50,498 bases of DNA, from the IMG/VR virus record IMGVR_UViG_3300022751_000020, positions 1 through 50,498 of that record; one strand, given 5' to 3'. The notes beneath the pieces were generated by a model. That model was not told the DNA's origin. It saw nothing but the letters and a program-made list of their open reading frames with translations, and did no database searches. The DNA is from a virus. Made by a program: the position numbers and the translations under genes. Below, in pieces: positions 19,502 through 27,813 of the stretch; position 1 is the stretch's first letter, and each line of letters begins with the position of its first letter.

Positions 19502-20431
19502 ATGCCAATGACTCTCGTAGAGGCCGCAAAGCTTGAGACCCGTAATCTGGTCCGCGCTGGCGTCATCGAACAGTTTGCTCGGAGTTCGGAAATTCTCCGC
19601 GTTCTCCCTTTCCAGGATATTCAGGGTAACGCCCTCGCGTATAATCGTGAAGAGCAGCTCCCAGGCGTCGCGTTCCGCGGCGTGAACGAAGGGTTCCCAG
19701 AAAGCGTGGGTGTCATCAACCCAGCGACCGAAACCCTCTACATCGCCGGCGGTGATCTGGACGTGGATCGGTTCATCATCCAGACGATGGGTGCTCAGGT
19801 TCGGTCGACCCATGAAAACATGAAGATCAAGGCTCTCGCTCAGGCGTGGACCACGAAGTTCTTCAAGGGCGACACTACGATCCAGCCACGCGAATTCGAC
19901 GGTATGCAGGCCCGCCTGACTGGCGGTAACCTGATGAACGCTGGTGCCACTTCGGGCGGCGACGCTCTGTCGCTGGAACTCTTGGATGAAGCGATCGATC
20001 GCGTCAGCGGCGCTACTCACATCGTGATGGCTCGCGCAATGCGCCGGAAGTTCAAGTCGGCTCGTAACAGCACGGCTCTCTCCGGTAACATCAGCCTTGA
20101 GAAGGATGACTTCGGTCGCCCTGTCGAAGTGTACGCCGGTCTGCCTATTCTCACCACCTACGGTGACAACATTAATCCAGACCCATTAGGCTTCAACGAA
20201 GCGAACCCCGGTGGCGGTGCAAACGTAGGTACTTCGGTCTACGTCATGAACTTCAGCACCGAAGGTGTTTCGGGTATCCAGAACGGCGGCATGAGTGTTC
20301 GCGATCTGGGTGAGCTGGATACGCTCCCACTGTTCCGTACCCGTGTTGAATGGTATGCCGGTATCGGTGTGTTCAATGGTTCGGCTGCGGTTCGTATCCG
20401 CGGTGTCAAGAACGCACCGCTGGTCGCCTAA
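19502..20431 (+). CDS. Major capsid protein (HK97-like fold)
   Basis: The 309-residue sequence follows a well-known siphophage capsid pattern: MPMTLVEAAKLETRNLVRAG, VIEQFARSSEILRVLPF, GNALAYNREEQLPGVAFRGV, NEGF, then IAGGDLDVDRFIIQT, and TTKFFKGDTTIQPREFDGMQ. The C-terminus has the expected RTRVEWYAGIGVFNGSAAVR segment of the A-domain/P-domain junction. It forms the icosahedral shell. GAGGA precedes the ATG. Neighbouring scaffold and decoration-like genes agree. Confidence 0.92.
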   Translation: MPMTLVEAAKLETRNLVRAGVIEQFARSSEILRVLPFQDIQGNALAYNREEQLPGVAFRGVNEGFPESVGVINPATETLYIAGGDLDVDRFIIQTMGAQVRSTHENMKIKALAQAWTTKFFKGDTTIQPREFDGMQARLTGGNLMNAGATSGGDALSLELLDEAIDRVSGATHIVMARAMRRKFKSARNSTALSGNISLEKDDFGRPVEVYAGLPILTTYGDNINPDPLGFNEANPGGGANVGTSVYVMNFSTEGVSGIQNGGMSVRDLGELDTLPLFRTRVEWYAGIGVFNGSAAVRIRGVKNAPLVA

Positions 20432-20462
20432 TCAATCGGTCAACACCGAAAGGAGAATTCAA

Positions 20463-20927
20463 ATGGGTACGAATCGTAACTTCCACACCACTACCTTCGA
20501 CGCAGCCACTGAGCTGAAGGATGTGAGTACTGCAATCATTGCTTCCGGTGCAGGCACCGTCGGCGGCTCAGCTCGGGTCGTCAACGTCGGTCAGGCCATT
20601 CTTCAGGCTGTCATGACTGTCGACTTCCTTACCTTGGATCTCGCCGGCGGTGACGAAAGCTATGAAGTTCGGCTCCAGGGTTCGAACGATCCCACCTTTG
20701 CTACGGACATTTCGATCCTCGCATCGGTGCGAGCAGGCAAGGGCGCGGCTGGCGCGGGCGAACAGGATACCGGCATTGGCCGTCGGGCAGTCCCCTTCAC
20801 CAATATCGGTGAAGACGGTACGCCTCTGGCATATCTTCGTTCGTATGCGGTCATTACCGTAGGCGCTGGCTCTGGCTCGATCAGCTACCGCGCTTTCATC
20901 ACCCCCAATGCCGCGAAGGGCATCTAA
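20463..20927 (+). CDS. Putative capsid decoration or accessory head protein (154 aa)
   Basis: ATG 20463 with AAGGAG nine bases upstream. A beta-rich 154-residue protein (ARVVNVGQAILQAVMTVDFL, DESYEVRLQGSNDPTFATDI, YLRSYAVITVGAGSGSISYR) resembling a single jelly-roll-like domain. The SNDPTFAT segment is typical of small phage head proteins placed after the capsid gene. It probably decorates the shell or adds to capsid stability. Inferred from position and fold style. Confidence 0.65.
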   Translation: MGTNRNFHTTTFDAATELKDVSTAIIASGAGTVGGSARVVNVGQAILQAVMTVDFLTLDLAGGDESYEVRLQGSNDPTFATDISILASVRAGKGAAGAGEQDTGIGRRAVPFTNIGEDGTPLAYLRSYAVITVGAGSGSISYRAFITPNAAKGI

Positions 20928-20948
20928 CTCAAAGAAGGAGTTGTTCTA

Positions 20949-21422
20949 ATGGAACAGATGATTCCCAGCGCAATGGTCCCCGGTCTGGTGACGATCTCTG
21001 ATAAGAAGGGGGCGATGCAGAACGTATTCCCCATCGACGCTCTTGAACTCATCAAGAGCGGCGAATACACTCTGGTTGAAAACGGCGCAGTGGAAGCTGC
21101 TCGCATGAATGCCAATCCTCTGCGGTCTTCGCACTTCGGTACTAACCCCGATTTCGTGGTCGCTGAAGTCACCGGCATCGCGGGAGCAGTGATCGTAGCA
21201 GCTACTGAAAAGTCGGCTGAAGACATCATCGCTGCCGGCGATCAGCCTGACGCGGTGACTGAAGCTGCCGAAGCCGCTGCTAAGGCTGCTGCCGACAAGC
21301 TCGAGGCCGACAAGAAGGCCGCTGCTGCTAAGGCTGCCGAAGACGCCGCGACTGAAGAAGCTGCCAAGAAGCTCGCTCAGGCTGCTGCTGACAAGGCCAA
21401 GGCTGACGCAGCCAAGAAGTAA
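20949..21422 (+). CDS. Head-associated protein with Ala/Lys-rich helical tail (157 aa)
   Basis: AAGGAG before ATG 20949. The first 80 residues fold as alpha/beta (PGLVTISDKKGAMQNVFPID, ALELIKSGEYTLVENGA). Residues about 95-157 are an Ala/Lys/Asp/Glu helix of repeated AAEAAAKAAADK and AAAAKAAEDAA units, a long single helix or coiled coil. A terminator follows at once, closing the capsid operon. Possible internal head or DNA-contacting protein. Confidence 0.65.
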   Translation: MEQMIPSAMVPGLVTISDKKGAMQNVFPIDALELIKSGEYTLVENGAVEAARMNANPLRSSHFGTNPDFVVAEVTGIAGAVIVAATEKSAEDIIAAGDQPDAVTEAAEAAAKAAADKLEADKKAAAAKAAEDAATEEAAKKLAQAAADKAKADAAKK

Positions 21423-21448
21423 GTTCGCCCTCGTCCAGCGAAAAGAAG

Positions 21449-21484
21449 CGCCTGATGTAGTCTGCTACGTCAGGCGTTTTCTCT
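21449..21484 (+). terminator. Rho-independent terminator of the capsid operon
   Basis: CGCCTGATGTAG (21449-21460) pairs with CTACGTCAGGCG (21465-21476), one G-U, four-base loop, then TTTTCTCT. Confidence 0.88.
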
Positions 21485-21494
21485 AAATGCTCAC

Positions 21495-21522
21495 TGGTCA
21501 AATTATTTCTCTGTGGTATGTT
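21495..21522 (+). promoter_or_regulatory. Promoter after the capsid terminator
   Basis: TGGTCA (21495-21500), 16-base spacer, TATGTT (21517-21522), 17 bases before the ATG at 21539. Confidence 0.5.
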
Positions 21523-21538
21523 GGAACGAGGAGTAGAA

Positions 21539-21883
21539 ATGCCTTCTTTGCCTCCAACTATTGATTCCAAGGGTACGATCACCATCCTTCCGGATGAGGG
21601 TCTTGTCTTACCTATTATTGAGAAGAGTCTGTACACGGAAGATCAGGTAGATCTTTCTGCTCGGTATGTGTTCTTCTCTATTTCTGGAGGATTCTCAAAA
21701 GCTTTAGAGGTCGATCCCAATGATGTGAAGGGTCTTGTAATAAAGATCACTGAAACTGAGCTGGAGGAACACCTGCCAACTTCAGGTTCTACGTACACCT
21801 TAACTGATCGTAGTGACCCGGAATATCCGGTCACTCTCTGCCACGGTAAGATCGTGTGGGGAGACCCCTCATGGATAGACTAG
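21539..21883 (+). CDS. Hypothetical structural protein (114 aa)
   Basis: ATG 21539 with GAGGAG five bases upstream (a longer frame from 21518 overlaps the promoter). Beta-rich: MPSLPPTIDSKGTITILPDE, YVFFSISGGFSKALEVDPND, VKGLVIKITETELEEHLPTS. It looks like a small beta-sandwich and is followed by fibre-like genes, so a virion attachment role is plausible. It ends in TAG inside the next gene's start region. Confidence 0.65.
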   Translation: MPSLPPTIDSKGTITILPDEGLVLPIIEKSLYTEDQVDLSARYVFFSISGGFSKALEVDPNDVKGLVIKITETELEEHLPTSGSTYTLTDRSDPEYPVTLCHGKIVWGDPSWID

Positions 21884-22203
21884 TATTCGTACGAGGGGGA
21901 AGTTCTGTCGAACTCCTACGTGCTGGGAGTAGGATTGAATTCCTCCGAAGCGGCATTCCCGGCGCGAAAGGTGATAAGGGAGACTCTGGTAACGGCGGCG
22001 GTTCAGTAACTCCGTTTGTTCACTCTCAGAATTCACCTTCTCCTGCCTGGACGGTCAACCATAATTTTTCTCGGTATCCTGCTGCTGTCTCAGTCCTAAG
22101 TATCGGTGGTGTGGAAGTCGAAGCTTCGGTAATTAACATTTCAGTAAATCAATTACTGGTCGAGTTCTCATCACCCCAGACAGGCTCTGTGAGAGTATTG
22201 TAG
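21871..22203 (+). CDS. Collagen-like short fibre protein (110 aa)
   Basis: ATG 21871 has GGGGAG eight bases upstream. Residues about 28-44 contain GIPGAKGDKGDSGNGGG, a short collagen-like Gly-X-Y run expected to trimerise. The C-terminal part (FVHSQNSPSPAWTVNHNFSR, YPAAVSVLSIGGVEVEASVI) recurs in phage fibre proteins. This suggests a trimeric head or tail fibre. It overlaps the previous gene and precedes two more fibre-like genes. Confidence 0.75.
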   Translation: MDRLVFVRGGSSVELLRAGSRIEFLRSGIPGAKGDKGDSGNGGGSVTPFVHSQNSPSPAWTVNHNFSRYPAAVSVLSIGGVEVEASVINISVNQLLVEFSSPQTGSVRVL

Positions 22204-22216
22204 AGGAGTATTTTCA

Positions 22217-23020
22217 ATGCCCAGTCGCCCTCAGTTAGTTGATCTTGACTTCGGTTCTAATGCCCGTATCCTGAGTCTCCCTGATCCTACGCTCGCGCAA
22301 CACGCGGCTACGAAGGCGTATGTCGACGCAGTCGTAGAAGGTCAGGCCTGGAAAGACAGCGTCCGAGTCGCCTCTACAGTCAATATCAACCTGACTGCAC
22401 CGGGAGCATCTATTGACGGTGTGAACATGGTTGCTAACGACCGGTTCCTCGCCAAGGATCAGACTCTTCCGGCGGCTAACGGTATCTATATCTGGAATGG
22501 TGCAGCGACTCCTGCGACCCGCGCCCCAGACATGTCTACCGCTGCTGAGGTTGAGCAGGCTGTCACCACCGTAGAGGAAGGTTCTTCCGCAGGCTCGACC
22601 TTCCGCCAGACTGCCGTCAATGTCACACTAGACACTACCGCCCTGAACTTCGGCAGCTTCGGCACTGGTGCCCCCTCTGCCTCGGAGTCTACTCCTGGTA
22701 TCGCTGAGTTCGCAACTCAGGCCGAGGTGGACACTGGTACAGACGACAATCGCATTGTCACGCCTCTGAAGTTGAAGAATTCAAAGCTCTTTGACCGTAC
22801 TCTCGCCGCCACTATCGGTGACGGTTCTGCCACCAGCTTCAATCTGGATCATAATCTCGGTACTCGTGACGTGACCGTAGCGGTGTATCGCAACTCTGGC
22901 AGCTATGAAGAAGTCAACGTTGAAGTCACTCGGCCTACCGTTAACCGAGTAACCCTTCTGTTCAATGTGGCTCCGGCGTCTTCGGGTTTCCGAGTTGTTG
23001 TTCAGGGTACAGCAGTCTAA
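22217..23020 (+). CDS. Phage fibre protein (267 aa)
   Basis: Starts MPSRPQLVDLDFGSNARILS and continues LPDPTLAQHAATKAYVDAVV, a pattern typical of fibre N-terminal shafts. The middle has ANDRFLAKDQTLPAANGIYI. PGIAEFATQAEVDTGTDDNR then IVTPLKL is the classic tail/head fibre repeat motif. The end (TSFNLDHNLGTRDVTVAVYR) is the same C-terminal domain type as in the preceding gene. Its position after the capsid genes suggests a head fibre, though a tail fibre is possible. Confidence 0.8.
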   Translation: MPSRPQLVDLDFGSNARILSLPDPTLAQHAATKAYVDAVVEGQAWKDSVRVASTVNINLTAPGASIDGVNMVANDRFLAKDQTLPAANGIYIWNGAATPATRAPDMSTAAEVEQAVTTVEEGSSAGSTFRQTAVNVTLDTTALNFGSFGTGAPSASESTPGIAEFATQAEVDTGTDDNRIVTPLKLKNSKLFDRTLAATIGDGSATSFNLDHNLGTRDVTVAVYRNSGSYEEVNVEVTRPTVNRVTLLFNVAPASSGFRVVVQGTAV

Positions 23021-23859
23021 TGTCTAACAAGTTCTCCTCTCCCATACTTATGGAGAACGGACCAGATCCGGCTCCCCCGAGTGCGGGAACTTTAGCTCTA
23101 TACGCCAAGGCTATCGCAGGTCGGCTGATTCTGAAGTTCCTCGGCCCGAGCGGCCTAGATAGTCCGGTCCAGGGTGCTCTCTGGGCGAACATGCTTACGG
23201 GATGGTTTCCCGGCGCGGCTACAGCTATCTCGGTTCTCGGTGGTACTCTGACGGCTTCTGGTACAGTCAGTCACCCTGCATTGGCGGCTACGAGTCTTCG
23301 CACCCGTTCTCGTCGAGCACTGGTGACTGGTGCAGCTAGTGCAGGCACGATGGTCTTTCTGCGCCCGAACGGTGTGGCTTCTTGTAGTCGGGAGACGGGG
23401 TTCTTTCTAGTGTGGCGAGGCGGGCTTGCTTCTCTCACTAGCGATTCACGGTTCTTTGTCGGGCTAGTAGACAATCCTTCTACCGCTCCGGTGAACGTAG
23501 ATCCTCTGGTTTCAATCACGCGAGATCGTGTGGGGATAGCTTTCAACTCTAGCACTGGGAACTTCAACGTTGTTCATAGTGAAGGGGCGGTGGCTCTAAC
23601 CGCTATTGATCTAGGCTCGTCTTTCGCAGTTGACGTTACTTCGATGTGGGAGCTGATTGTCGCTTCCGCCCCGAATGCCAATAAGGTGTCCTACCGAGTA
23701 AAGAATCTTACTACCGGCGTGGAAGTTTCTGGAGATATCACGACGAATTTACCGCCTATGTCTTCGTTTCTGGGGATGCAGGTCTGGCTGACTAATAATG
23801 CTACCGCCAGTGCTGTTGCGTTTGATCTCAGCCGCATGGTCATTGAAACTGATTTTTAA
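23020..23859 (+). CDS. Fibre or receptor-binding protein with lectin-like domain (279 aa)
   Basis: TAATG overlap with the upstream fibre gene. The N-terminal part LALYAKAIAGRLILKFLGPS then GLDSPVQ is a widespread attachment segment of phage fibres. Residues about 55-279 look like a jelly-roll carbohydrate-binding domain (GTMVFLRPNGVASCSRETGF, FLVWRGG, SMWELIVASAPNANKVSYRV). It likely binds surface glycans or sits on the capsid. Together with the two preceding genes it forms a three-gene fibre cassette between capsid and connector genes. Confidence 0.75.
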   Translation: MSNKFSSPILMENGPDPAPPSAGTLALYAKAIAGRLILKFLGPSGLDSPVQGALWANMLTGWFPGAATAISVLGGTLTASGTVSHPALAATSLRTRSRRALVTGAASAGTMVFLRPNGVASCSRETGFFLVWRGGLASLTSDSRFFVGLVDNPSTAPVNVDPLVSITRDRVGIAFNSSTGNFNVVHSEGAVALTAIDLGSSFAVDVTSMWELIVASAPNANKVSYRVKNLTTGVEVSGDITTNLPPMSSFLGMQVWLTNNATASAVAFDLSRMVIETDF

Positions 23860-23874
23860 CGAGAAGGATTTGTT

Positions 23875-24180
23875 ATGGCAATGGTTCGTTATGTCACTGT
23901 GAATGAAGTAACCGGCAAAGTTGTGAACGTGGGTCAGGTCGGCTCAGAACGTACTCTTGAATCTCCTGGGATCAATCAACGCCATATCTTGGAGACCGAT
24001 TGGGTAGTAGGTTCGGACCCAGCTCTAAACGATGAGTGGGACGGTCAGACTCCGACGACGTTCCTTCGTCCCGCGGAGACGGTAGAGGAGATGAGTGCTG
24101 ATGAGATTCTCAACGAAATGGCACTCCACGAAGCGACAGGTGCAGCTTTGCGTGAGCGTCTTCGGGTGCTTCTGGGCTAA
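23875..24180 (+). CDS. Hypothetical protein following fibre genes (101 aa)
   Basis: AAGGA before ATG 23875. The 101-residue product (MAMVRYVTVNEVTGKVVNVG) has a beta-rich first half containing ETDWVVGSDPALNDEWDG and a helical second half (SADEILNEMALHEATGAALR). Size, position after a fibre gene and the VTVNEVTGKVVNV start recall tail-fibre accessory or assembly proteins. This is an inference. Confidence 0.6.
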   Translation: MAMVRYVTVNEVTGKVVNVGQVGSERTLESPGINQRHILETDWVVGSDPALNDEWDGQTPTTFLRPAETVEEMSADEILNEMALHEATGAALRERLRVLLG

Positions 24181-24188
24181 CTAGCTAG

Positions 24189-24218
24189 AGACCCGCGAGC
24201 TACTCTGTTCGCGGGTCT
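24189..24218 (+). repeat. Hairpin after the fibre cassette
   Basis: AGACCCGCG (24189-24197) and CGCGGGTCT (24210-24218) pair perfectly around 12 bases; no T-run follows, so termination is uncertain. Confidence 0.6.
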
Positions 24219-24225
24219 GACAGGC

Positions 24226-24254
24226 TGGTCAAGGTGTAGACTACAGTATATAGA
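24226..24254 (+). promoter_or_regulatory. Promoter of the connector genes
   Basis: TGGTCA (24226-24231), 17-base spacer, TATAGA (24249-24254), 20 bases before ATG 24274. Confidence 0.5.
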
Positions 24255-24273
24255 GTAAGTACAGGAGACTCAC

Positions 24274-24786
24274 ATGCGGATCATTGTCGAAGATGGGACC
24301 GGCGTCGTGGGTGCGAACAGCTACTCTTCTCTTGAGTACGCTGATAACTACTTCTCCACTCATGAATTCCATTCAGATGAATGGGAAGATACGGACATTC
24401 TGACACGCCAGAGCCTGCTGGTCTCGGGAACTCGCAGTCTAGATCTTATGTTCGATTGGGAAGGCTTCCCACTCTATCTCGAGCAGAATCTAGGATTCCC
24501 TCGCCAGCGTATTTGGTCGTCTTCATACCGTGTGTGGCTCAATCCACTGATCATCCCTTCTCGTCTCAAGGACGCCACCTGTGAGATGGCGATGTACTTG
24601 AAGAAAGGTGACCCGTTTAAGCCAGCTGAATCAGAGGGTCTCGAAAGTCTTAAGATAGACGTAATCGAGCTTAAGTTTAGCAACTCGTCGAGCAAGACGC
24701 CTGTGCCACAGGCGGTACTACCCCTGTTGAGAGGGCTTGGGGAATACATATATGGCAAGCGTAGTGGGAAGGTTCTAGTTGGGTGA
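24274..24786 (+). CDS. Head-tail connector, DnaT-like family (170 aa)
   Basis: Contains IVEDGTGVVGANSYSSLEYA then DNYFS, LTRQSLLVSGTRSLDLMFDW, GFPRQRIW, and LKDATCEMAMYLKKGDPF. This order (GANSY...A..Y....W....QAL..A...LD....W.G....QLL.WPR......IP..L..A..E.A) is characteristic of phage proteins often labelled DnaT-like, which work as head completion connectors. The next three genes are also neck and tail-completion types, which supports this role. Confidence 0.8.
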   Translation: MRIIVEDGTGVVGANSYSSLEYADNYFSTHEFHSDEWEDTDILTRQSLLVSGTRSLDLMFDWEGFPLYLEQNLGFPRQRIWSSSYRVWLNPLIIPSRLKDATCEMAMYLKKGDPFKPAESEGLESLKIDVIELKFSNSSSKTPVPQAVLPLLRGLGEYIYGKRSGKVLVG

Positions 24787-25154
24787 GTCTGACAGACACC
24801 CTACGCGCAGGAGTTGAACTTGCTTTTGCCCAAGTACCTGATCTCGTCAGGTTGGGAACCTACGTCACGAAAGGAGGTGATCCAATCTACGATGCCGAGA
24901 GCGACACACTCGTCGGCGGAGTTCGGCAAATACCGGACGTTAGAATCCTAGAGACTTCGTCCACTGCCGAAGAACGTGAAGCCTCTCCCGTCACGGTGAA
25001 GGACTCTAAGTTCCTGATACCCTGGGTCGATCTTCCGGGAATACGCCCTTCTGAAGTAGATCATATCGTGATGGACAATGTGAAATTCCACATCCTAGTA
25101 GCCGTCAAGGTTCCTGGCGACGCTCTCCACATCGTATTCTGTCGAGAAGCTTGA
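24783..25154 (+). CDS. Head-tail adaptor protein (123 aa)
   Basis: GTG start in a GTGA overlap with the connector gene. Beta-rich 123-residue protein: LVRLGTYVTKGGDPIYDAES, KFLIPWVDLPGIRPSEVDHI, VKFHILVAVKVPGDALHIVF. The layout and size match head closure/stopper proteins (gpFII- or SPP1 gp16-like) that join the connector to the tail. Assignment rests on position and size. Confidence 0.65.
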   Translation: MSLTDTLRAGVELAFAQVPDLVRLGTYVTKGGDPIYDAESDTLVGGVRQIPDVRILETSSTAEEREASPVTVKDSKFLIPWVDLPGIRPSEVDHIVMDNVKFHILVAVKVPGDALHIVFCREA

Positions 25155-25660
25155 TGATGAGCGCGAAATTCAAACGGCCTCCAGGCTTCGCGACAGAAGG
25201 TCGTAGGCAGGAGCGTCTTGTGAAACAGTTCGTAGCAGCGAAACTAATCGCCGGCCTGACCGCGTTCCACTCTTCGCTAAAGACGACGCCTGTCTATACT
25301 GGTAGAACACTAGTGAATTTTCGCTGGTCTCTGGGTAATGCTGTAGAGGGTACGAGGGCAGCAGTCAAGTCCCCCGCGCTTCCTGGTAAGACAAGTGATC
25401 TCGGTATAGGCGAAGAACCTCGTCGTGCAGCAAACGAAGACGTTATCAACGCTGAGTTCGCAGCCATGATCGCCTCTCTGAGACTGGATCCTTTCCAGAA
25501 AGTTCACCTGAGAAATAATCTGGCGAACTATTCTGATATTGAATACGGTGTCTATGCAAGAGAGGGTAAAATCAATCGTACTCCTCCGGGAGGCATGACT
25601 CGCCGGGGTGAAGAGCAGTTGAAGTTTGCAATGGGGAGTACTCTCAACCGTGTCGCGTGA
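25154..25660 (+). CDS. HK97 gp10-like tail completion/neck protein (168 aa)
   Basis: ATG 25154 in a TGATG overlap. Helical N-terminus, then the signature-like TPVYTGRTLVNFRWSLG (residues about 45-61) and later LANYSDIEYGVYAREGKINR, features of the HK97 gp10 family (TPVdTGrlr.s..........N...YA...E.G). The family sits at the head-tail junction in siphophages. Neighbours on both sides agree. Confidence 0.75.
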   Translation: MMSAKFKRPPGFATEGRRQERLVKQFVAAKLIAGLTAFHSSLKTTPVYTGRTLVNFRWSLGNAVEGTRAAVKSPALPGKTSDLGIGEEPRRAANEDVINAEFAAMIASLRLDPFQKVHLRNNLANYSDIEYGVYAREGKINRTPPGGMTRRGEEQLKFAMGSTLNRVA

Positions 25661-26093
25661 AACCGAACGTAAGAAAGTTATGGCTCATTTTCTCGCGACG
25701 TGGAATACGGCGGACGGGAAGATTGCGATCCAGAATCAGCCGTTTGATACCCCGTCTAATTCTATGTTCGCCACAGTCTTCCTTCTGGAGCTGGGTACTT
25801 TCCGCATGAGTCTTGGGAACACTTTCTTTAAGCGTCACTCCAACACACTTCAGATAGATATCTACTCTCCGGCAGACTCTGGAACTACCAAATCGCGCCA
25901 GATCGCAGATCGGCTGGAGAGTGTCTATCAAGATCTCGTTCTTCCTCTTAGCGACGGAGAGTTTGTTAAGTTCGGCACCCCTGCTGCCCGGACTCTTTCT
26001 CTGAATGAGCAAAGAGCTGGGAATCTAGAGGATGTCTGGGACCGGTATCTTCTAGAGTGTCCGTTTTACCGAGACCAATTTGTCGAAAACTAA
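25650..26093 (+). CDS. Tail terminator protein (147 aa)
   Basis: GTG 25650 with GGGGAG 11 bases upstream; overlaps the previous gene by 11 bases. The alpha/beta protein has FLATWNTADGKIAIQNQPFD, ATVFLLELGTFRMSLGN, RHSNTLQIDIYSPADSGTTK, RQIADRLESVYQDLVL and a final WDRYLLECPFYRDQFVEN. This is the layout of lambda gpU-like tail terminators, which cap the tail tube. It precedes the tail tube gene, as usual. Confidence 0.8.
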   Translation: MSRETERKKVMAHFLATWNTADGKIAIQNQPFDTPSNSMFATVFLLELGTFRMSLGNTFFKRHSNTLQIDIYSPADSGTTKSRQIADRLESVYQDLVLPLSDGEFVKFGTPAARTLSLNEQRAGNLEDVWDRYLLECPFYRDQFVEN

Positions 26094-26149
26094 TGCTTGC
26101 TCACCTTAGATAAATGAGGTAAGCGTAGTGAAATTCAGGAGGCCTACTC

Positions 26150-27661
26150 ATGGAATCTAATCGTACCGCTCTTCGTGTAGTCAAGGAAACCTCCTTCGGG
26201 GTTGCTCCGGCTAACCCTATCTACAAAGAGCTTCGTCGGACCTCCGATGCTCTGGCGTTCACGCCTACGACTGAGATCTCCAACGAGATCGAAGCCACTC
26301 GTCAGGTCACGGATCTCATCCGTACCGGGAACGATGCTGGCGGCGACGTAGGTATGGAATTCTCCATTGAGAACACTGACGTGTTCATGGAAGGCCTGTT
26401 CTGCAACCCTTGGCTCCGGACACCGGAAGTTCTTAACGGACCTTCCTGGAAGTACGGTGCTTCGGCTACCCGCATCTCGGCTATTGCCCCGACTACGATC
26501 ACGATTGCTGCTGGTTCGGTAATGGCTGGTTCGGTCATCAACTCTGATGCTACCGCTTTCAAGGCTGGTCACCTGCTTCGTCTTTCGGGTCTGGCGACTG
26601 GGAACGGTCTCTTCGTTGCAAGTGCTTCTAGCGCCACTTCGGTCACTGTCGCCGGTGCTCCGACGGTAGCTTCGCCTCCCGCGACTGCCAAGGTGAAGGT
26701 CGTGGGATTCCAGGGCGCTGTGGGTGACATTGTCGCCACCATCACTGGTGGTCCGGCTCTTACTTCGACGACGCTGAACTTCACAAACATGGGTCTTATC
26801 GTAGGACAGTGGGTCAAGATCTCGAGCGAAGGTAGTCTCTTCAGTTTCGATACTCTGGCAAACAATGGCTATGCTCGTATCTCGGCTATCGCCGCTGGTC
26901 GTCTCAGCTTCGACATGACTCAGGGAACCTTTGCTGCCGATACCGGAACGACCAAGACCATCCGCGTGTATTTCGGCGACACTATTCGCAACGGTATCAC
27001 TCAGTTCACTTACCGCTTTGAAAAGCAGTATGCTCTGGGCACCGCTGGCGAGAACATTCGCTACTCGTACTTCAGTGGTCAGCAGCCTTCTTCCATGAGC
27101 GTCTCGGGTGAAACTCGCGGCATTCTTACGGAGACTATGACTCTGCTCGGCGCGAACGGTACTGCCCCTAGCCCGACTCGGGATTCGGGTGCCTCCACCG
27201 AAGTGGTGGCGACGAACTCGGTCCTGGACGCTTCTAACTCGGTCCCGATGATTATGGAAGGTTCGGCTGTTCTCGCTGCTCCCAACTACGTCAGCGGCTT
27301 CACATTCACTCTGGATAACGGTCTCCGTGCTCGTAACGCTATCGGTTCGCCAGGCGCTATCGGTCTGGGTCTCGGTCGTGCGAACTTTAGTGGGACTCTG
27401 ACCACCTACTTTGGTGACGAGTCGATGCTGGCAAAGCTTCAGCAGGGTACGCCGTCGGGCGCTACGATCGCGTTCCGCGATCAGGCAAACTCGAAGGGTG
27501 AAGTGTGGGATGTCCCCCGTCTCAAGTATTCCTCGGGCTTCCCAGAAGTCCCAGGTATTGATACGGATCTTACCACTCCTCTGGGTTTCCAGGGTCTCCG
27601 TGACATTGCTGCTGGCCGCGATTATACGGTGCTTCTCAGCCGGTTCGATTATCTCCAGTAA
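26150..27661 (+). CDS. Major tail tube protein (503 aa)
   Basis: AGGAGG before ATG 26150. It begins MESNRTALRVVKETSFGVAP, contains ALAFTPTTEISNEIEATRQV, and is beta-rich through to YTVLLSRFDYLQ, as in phage tail tube proteins of the long type. At about 503 residues it is larger than lambda gpV-like tubes; the middle carries inserted Ig-like segments (TVTVAGAPTVASPP region). It polymerises around the tape measure. A terminator follows. Confidence 0.85.
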   Translation: MESNRTALRVVKETSFGVAPANPIYKELRRTSDALAFTPTTEISNEIEATRQVTDLIRTGNDAGGDVGMEFSIENTDVFMEGLFCNPWLRTPEVLNGPSWKYGASATRISAIAPTTITIAAGSVMAGSVINSDATAFKAGHLLRLSGLATGNGLFVASASSATSVTVAGAPTVASPPATAKVKVVGFQGAVGDIVATITGGPALTSTTLNFTNMGLIVGQWVKISSEGSLFSFDTLANNGYARISAIAAGRLSFDMTQGTFAADTGTTKTIRVYFGDTIRNGITQFTYRFEKQYALGTAGENIRYSYFSGQQPSSMSVSGETRGILTETMTLLGANGTAPSPTRDSGASTEVVATNSVLDASNSVPMIMEGSAVLAAPNYVSGFTFTLDNGLRARNAIGSPGAIGLGLGRANFSGTLTTYFGDESMLAKLQQGTPSGATIAFRDQANSKGEVWDVPRLKYSSGFPEVPGIDTDLTTPLGFQGLRDIAAGRDYTVLLSRFDYLQ

Positions 27662-27682
27662 GATCCTACACCGCCAGACTCA

Positions 27683-27708
27683 GGGGATCCTTCGGGGTCC
27701 CCTTTTTC
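27683..27708 (+). terminator. Terminator after the tail tube gene
   Basis: GGGGATCC (27683-27690), loop TTCG, GGGTCCCC (27695-27702), then TTTTTC. A textbook UUCG-capped terminator. Confidence 0.92.
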
Positions 27709-27730
27709 TTATGCGCGCTGCATTTATCGA

Positions 27731-27759
27731 TTGTCACAGTGCCTCCGGCACCATATAGT
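27731..27759 (+). promoter_or_regulatory. Promoter of tail assembly genes
   Basis: TTGTCA (27731-27736), 17-base spacer, TATAGT (27754-27759). The best promoter match in the tail region, 55 bases before the tail chaperone ATG. Confidence 0.65.
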
Positions 27760-27813
27760 GACCAAATACTGAGAAAGCCATTTCTCAAGAACATCTATAC
27801 AGAGGACTACATC

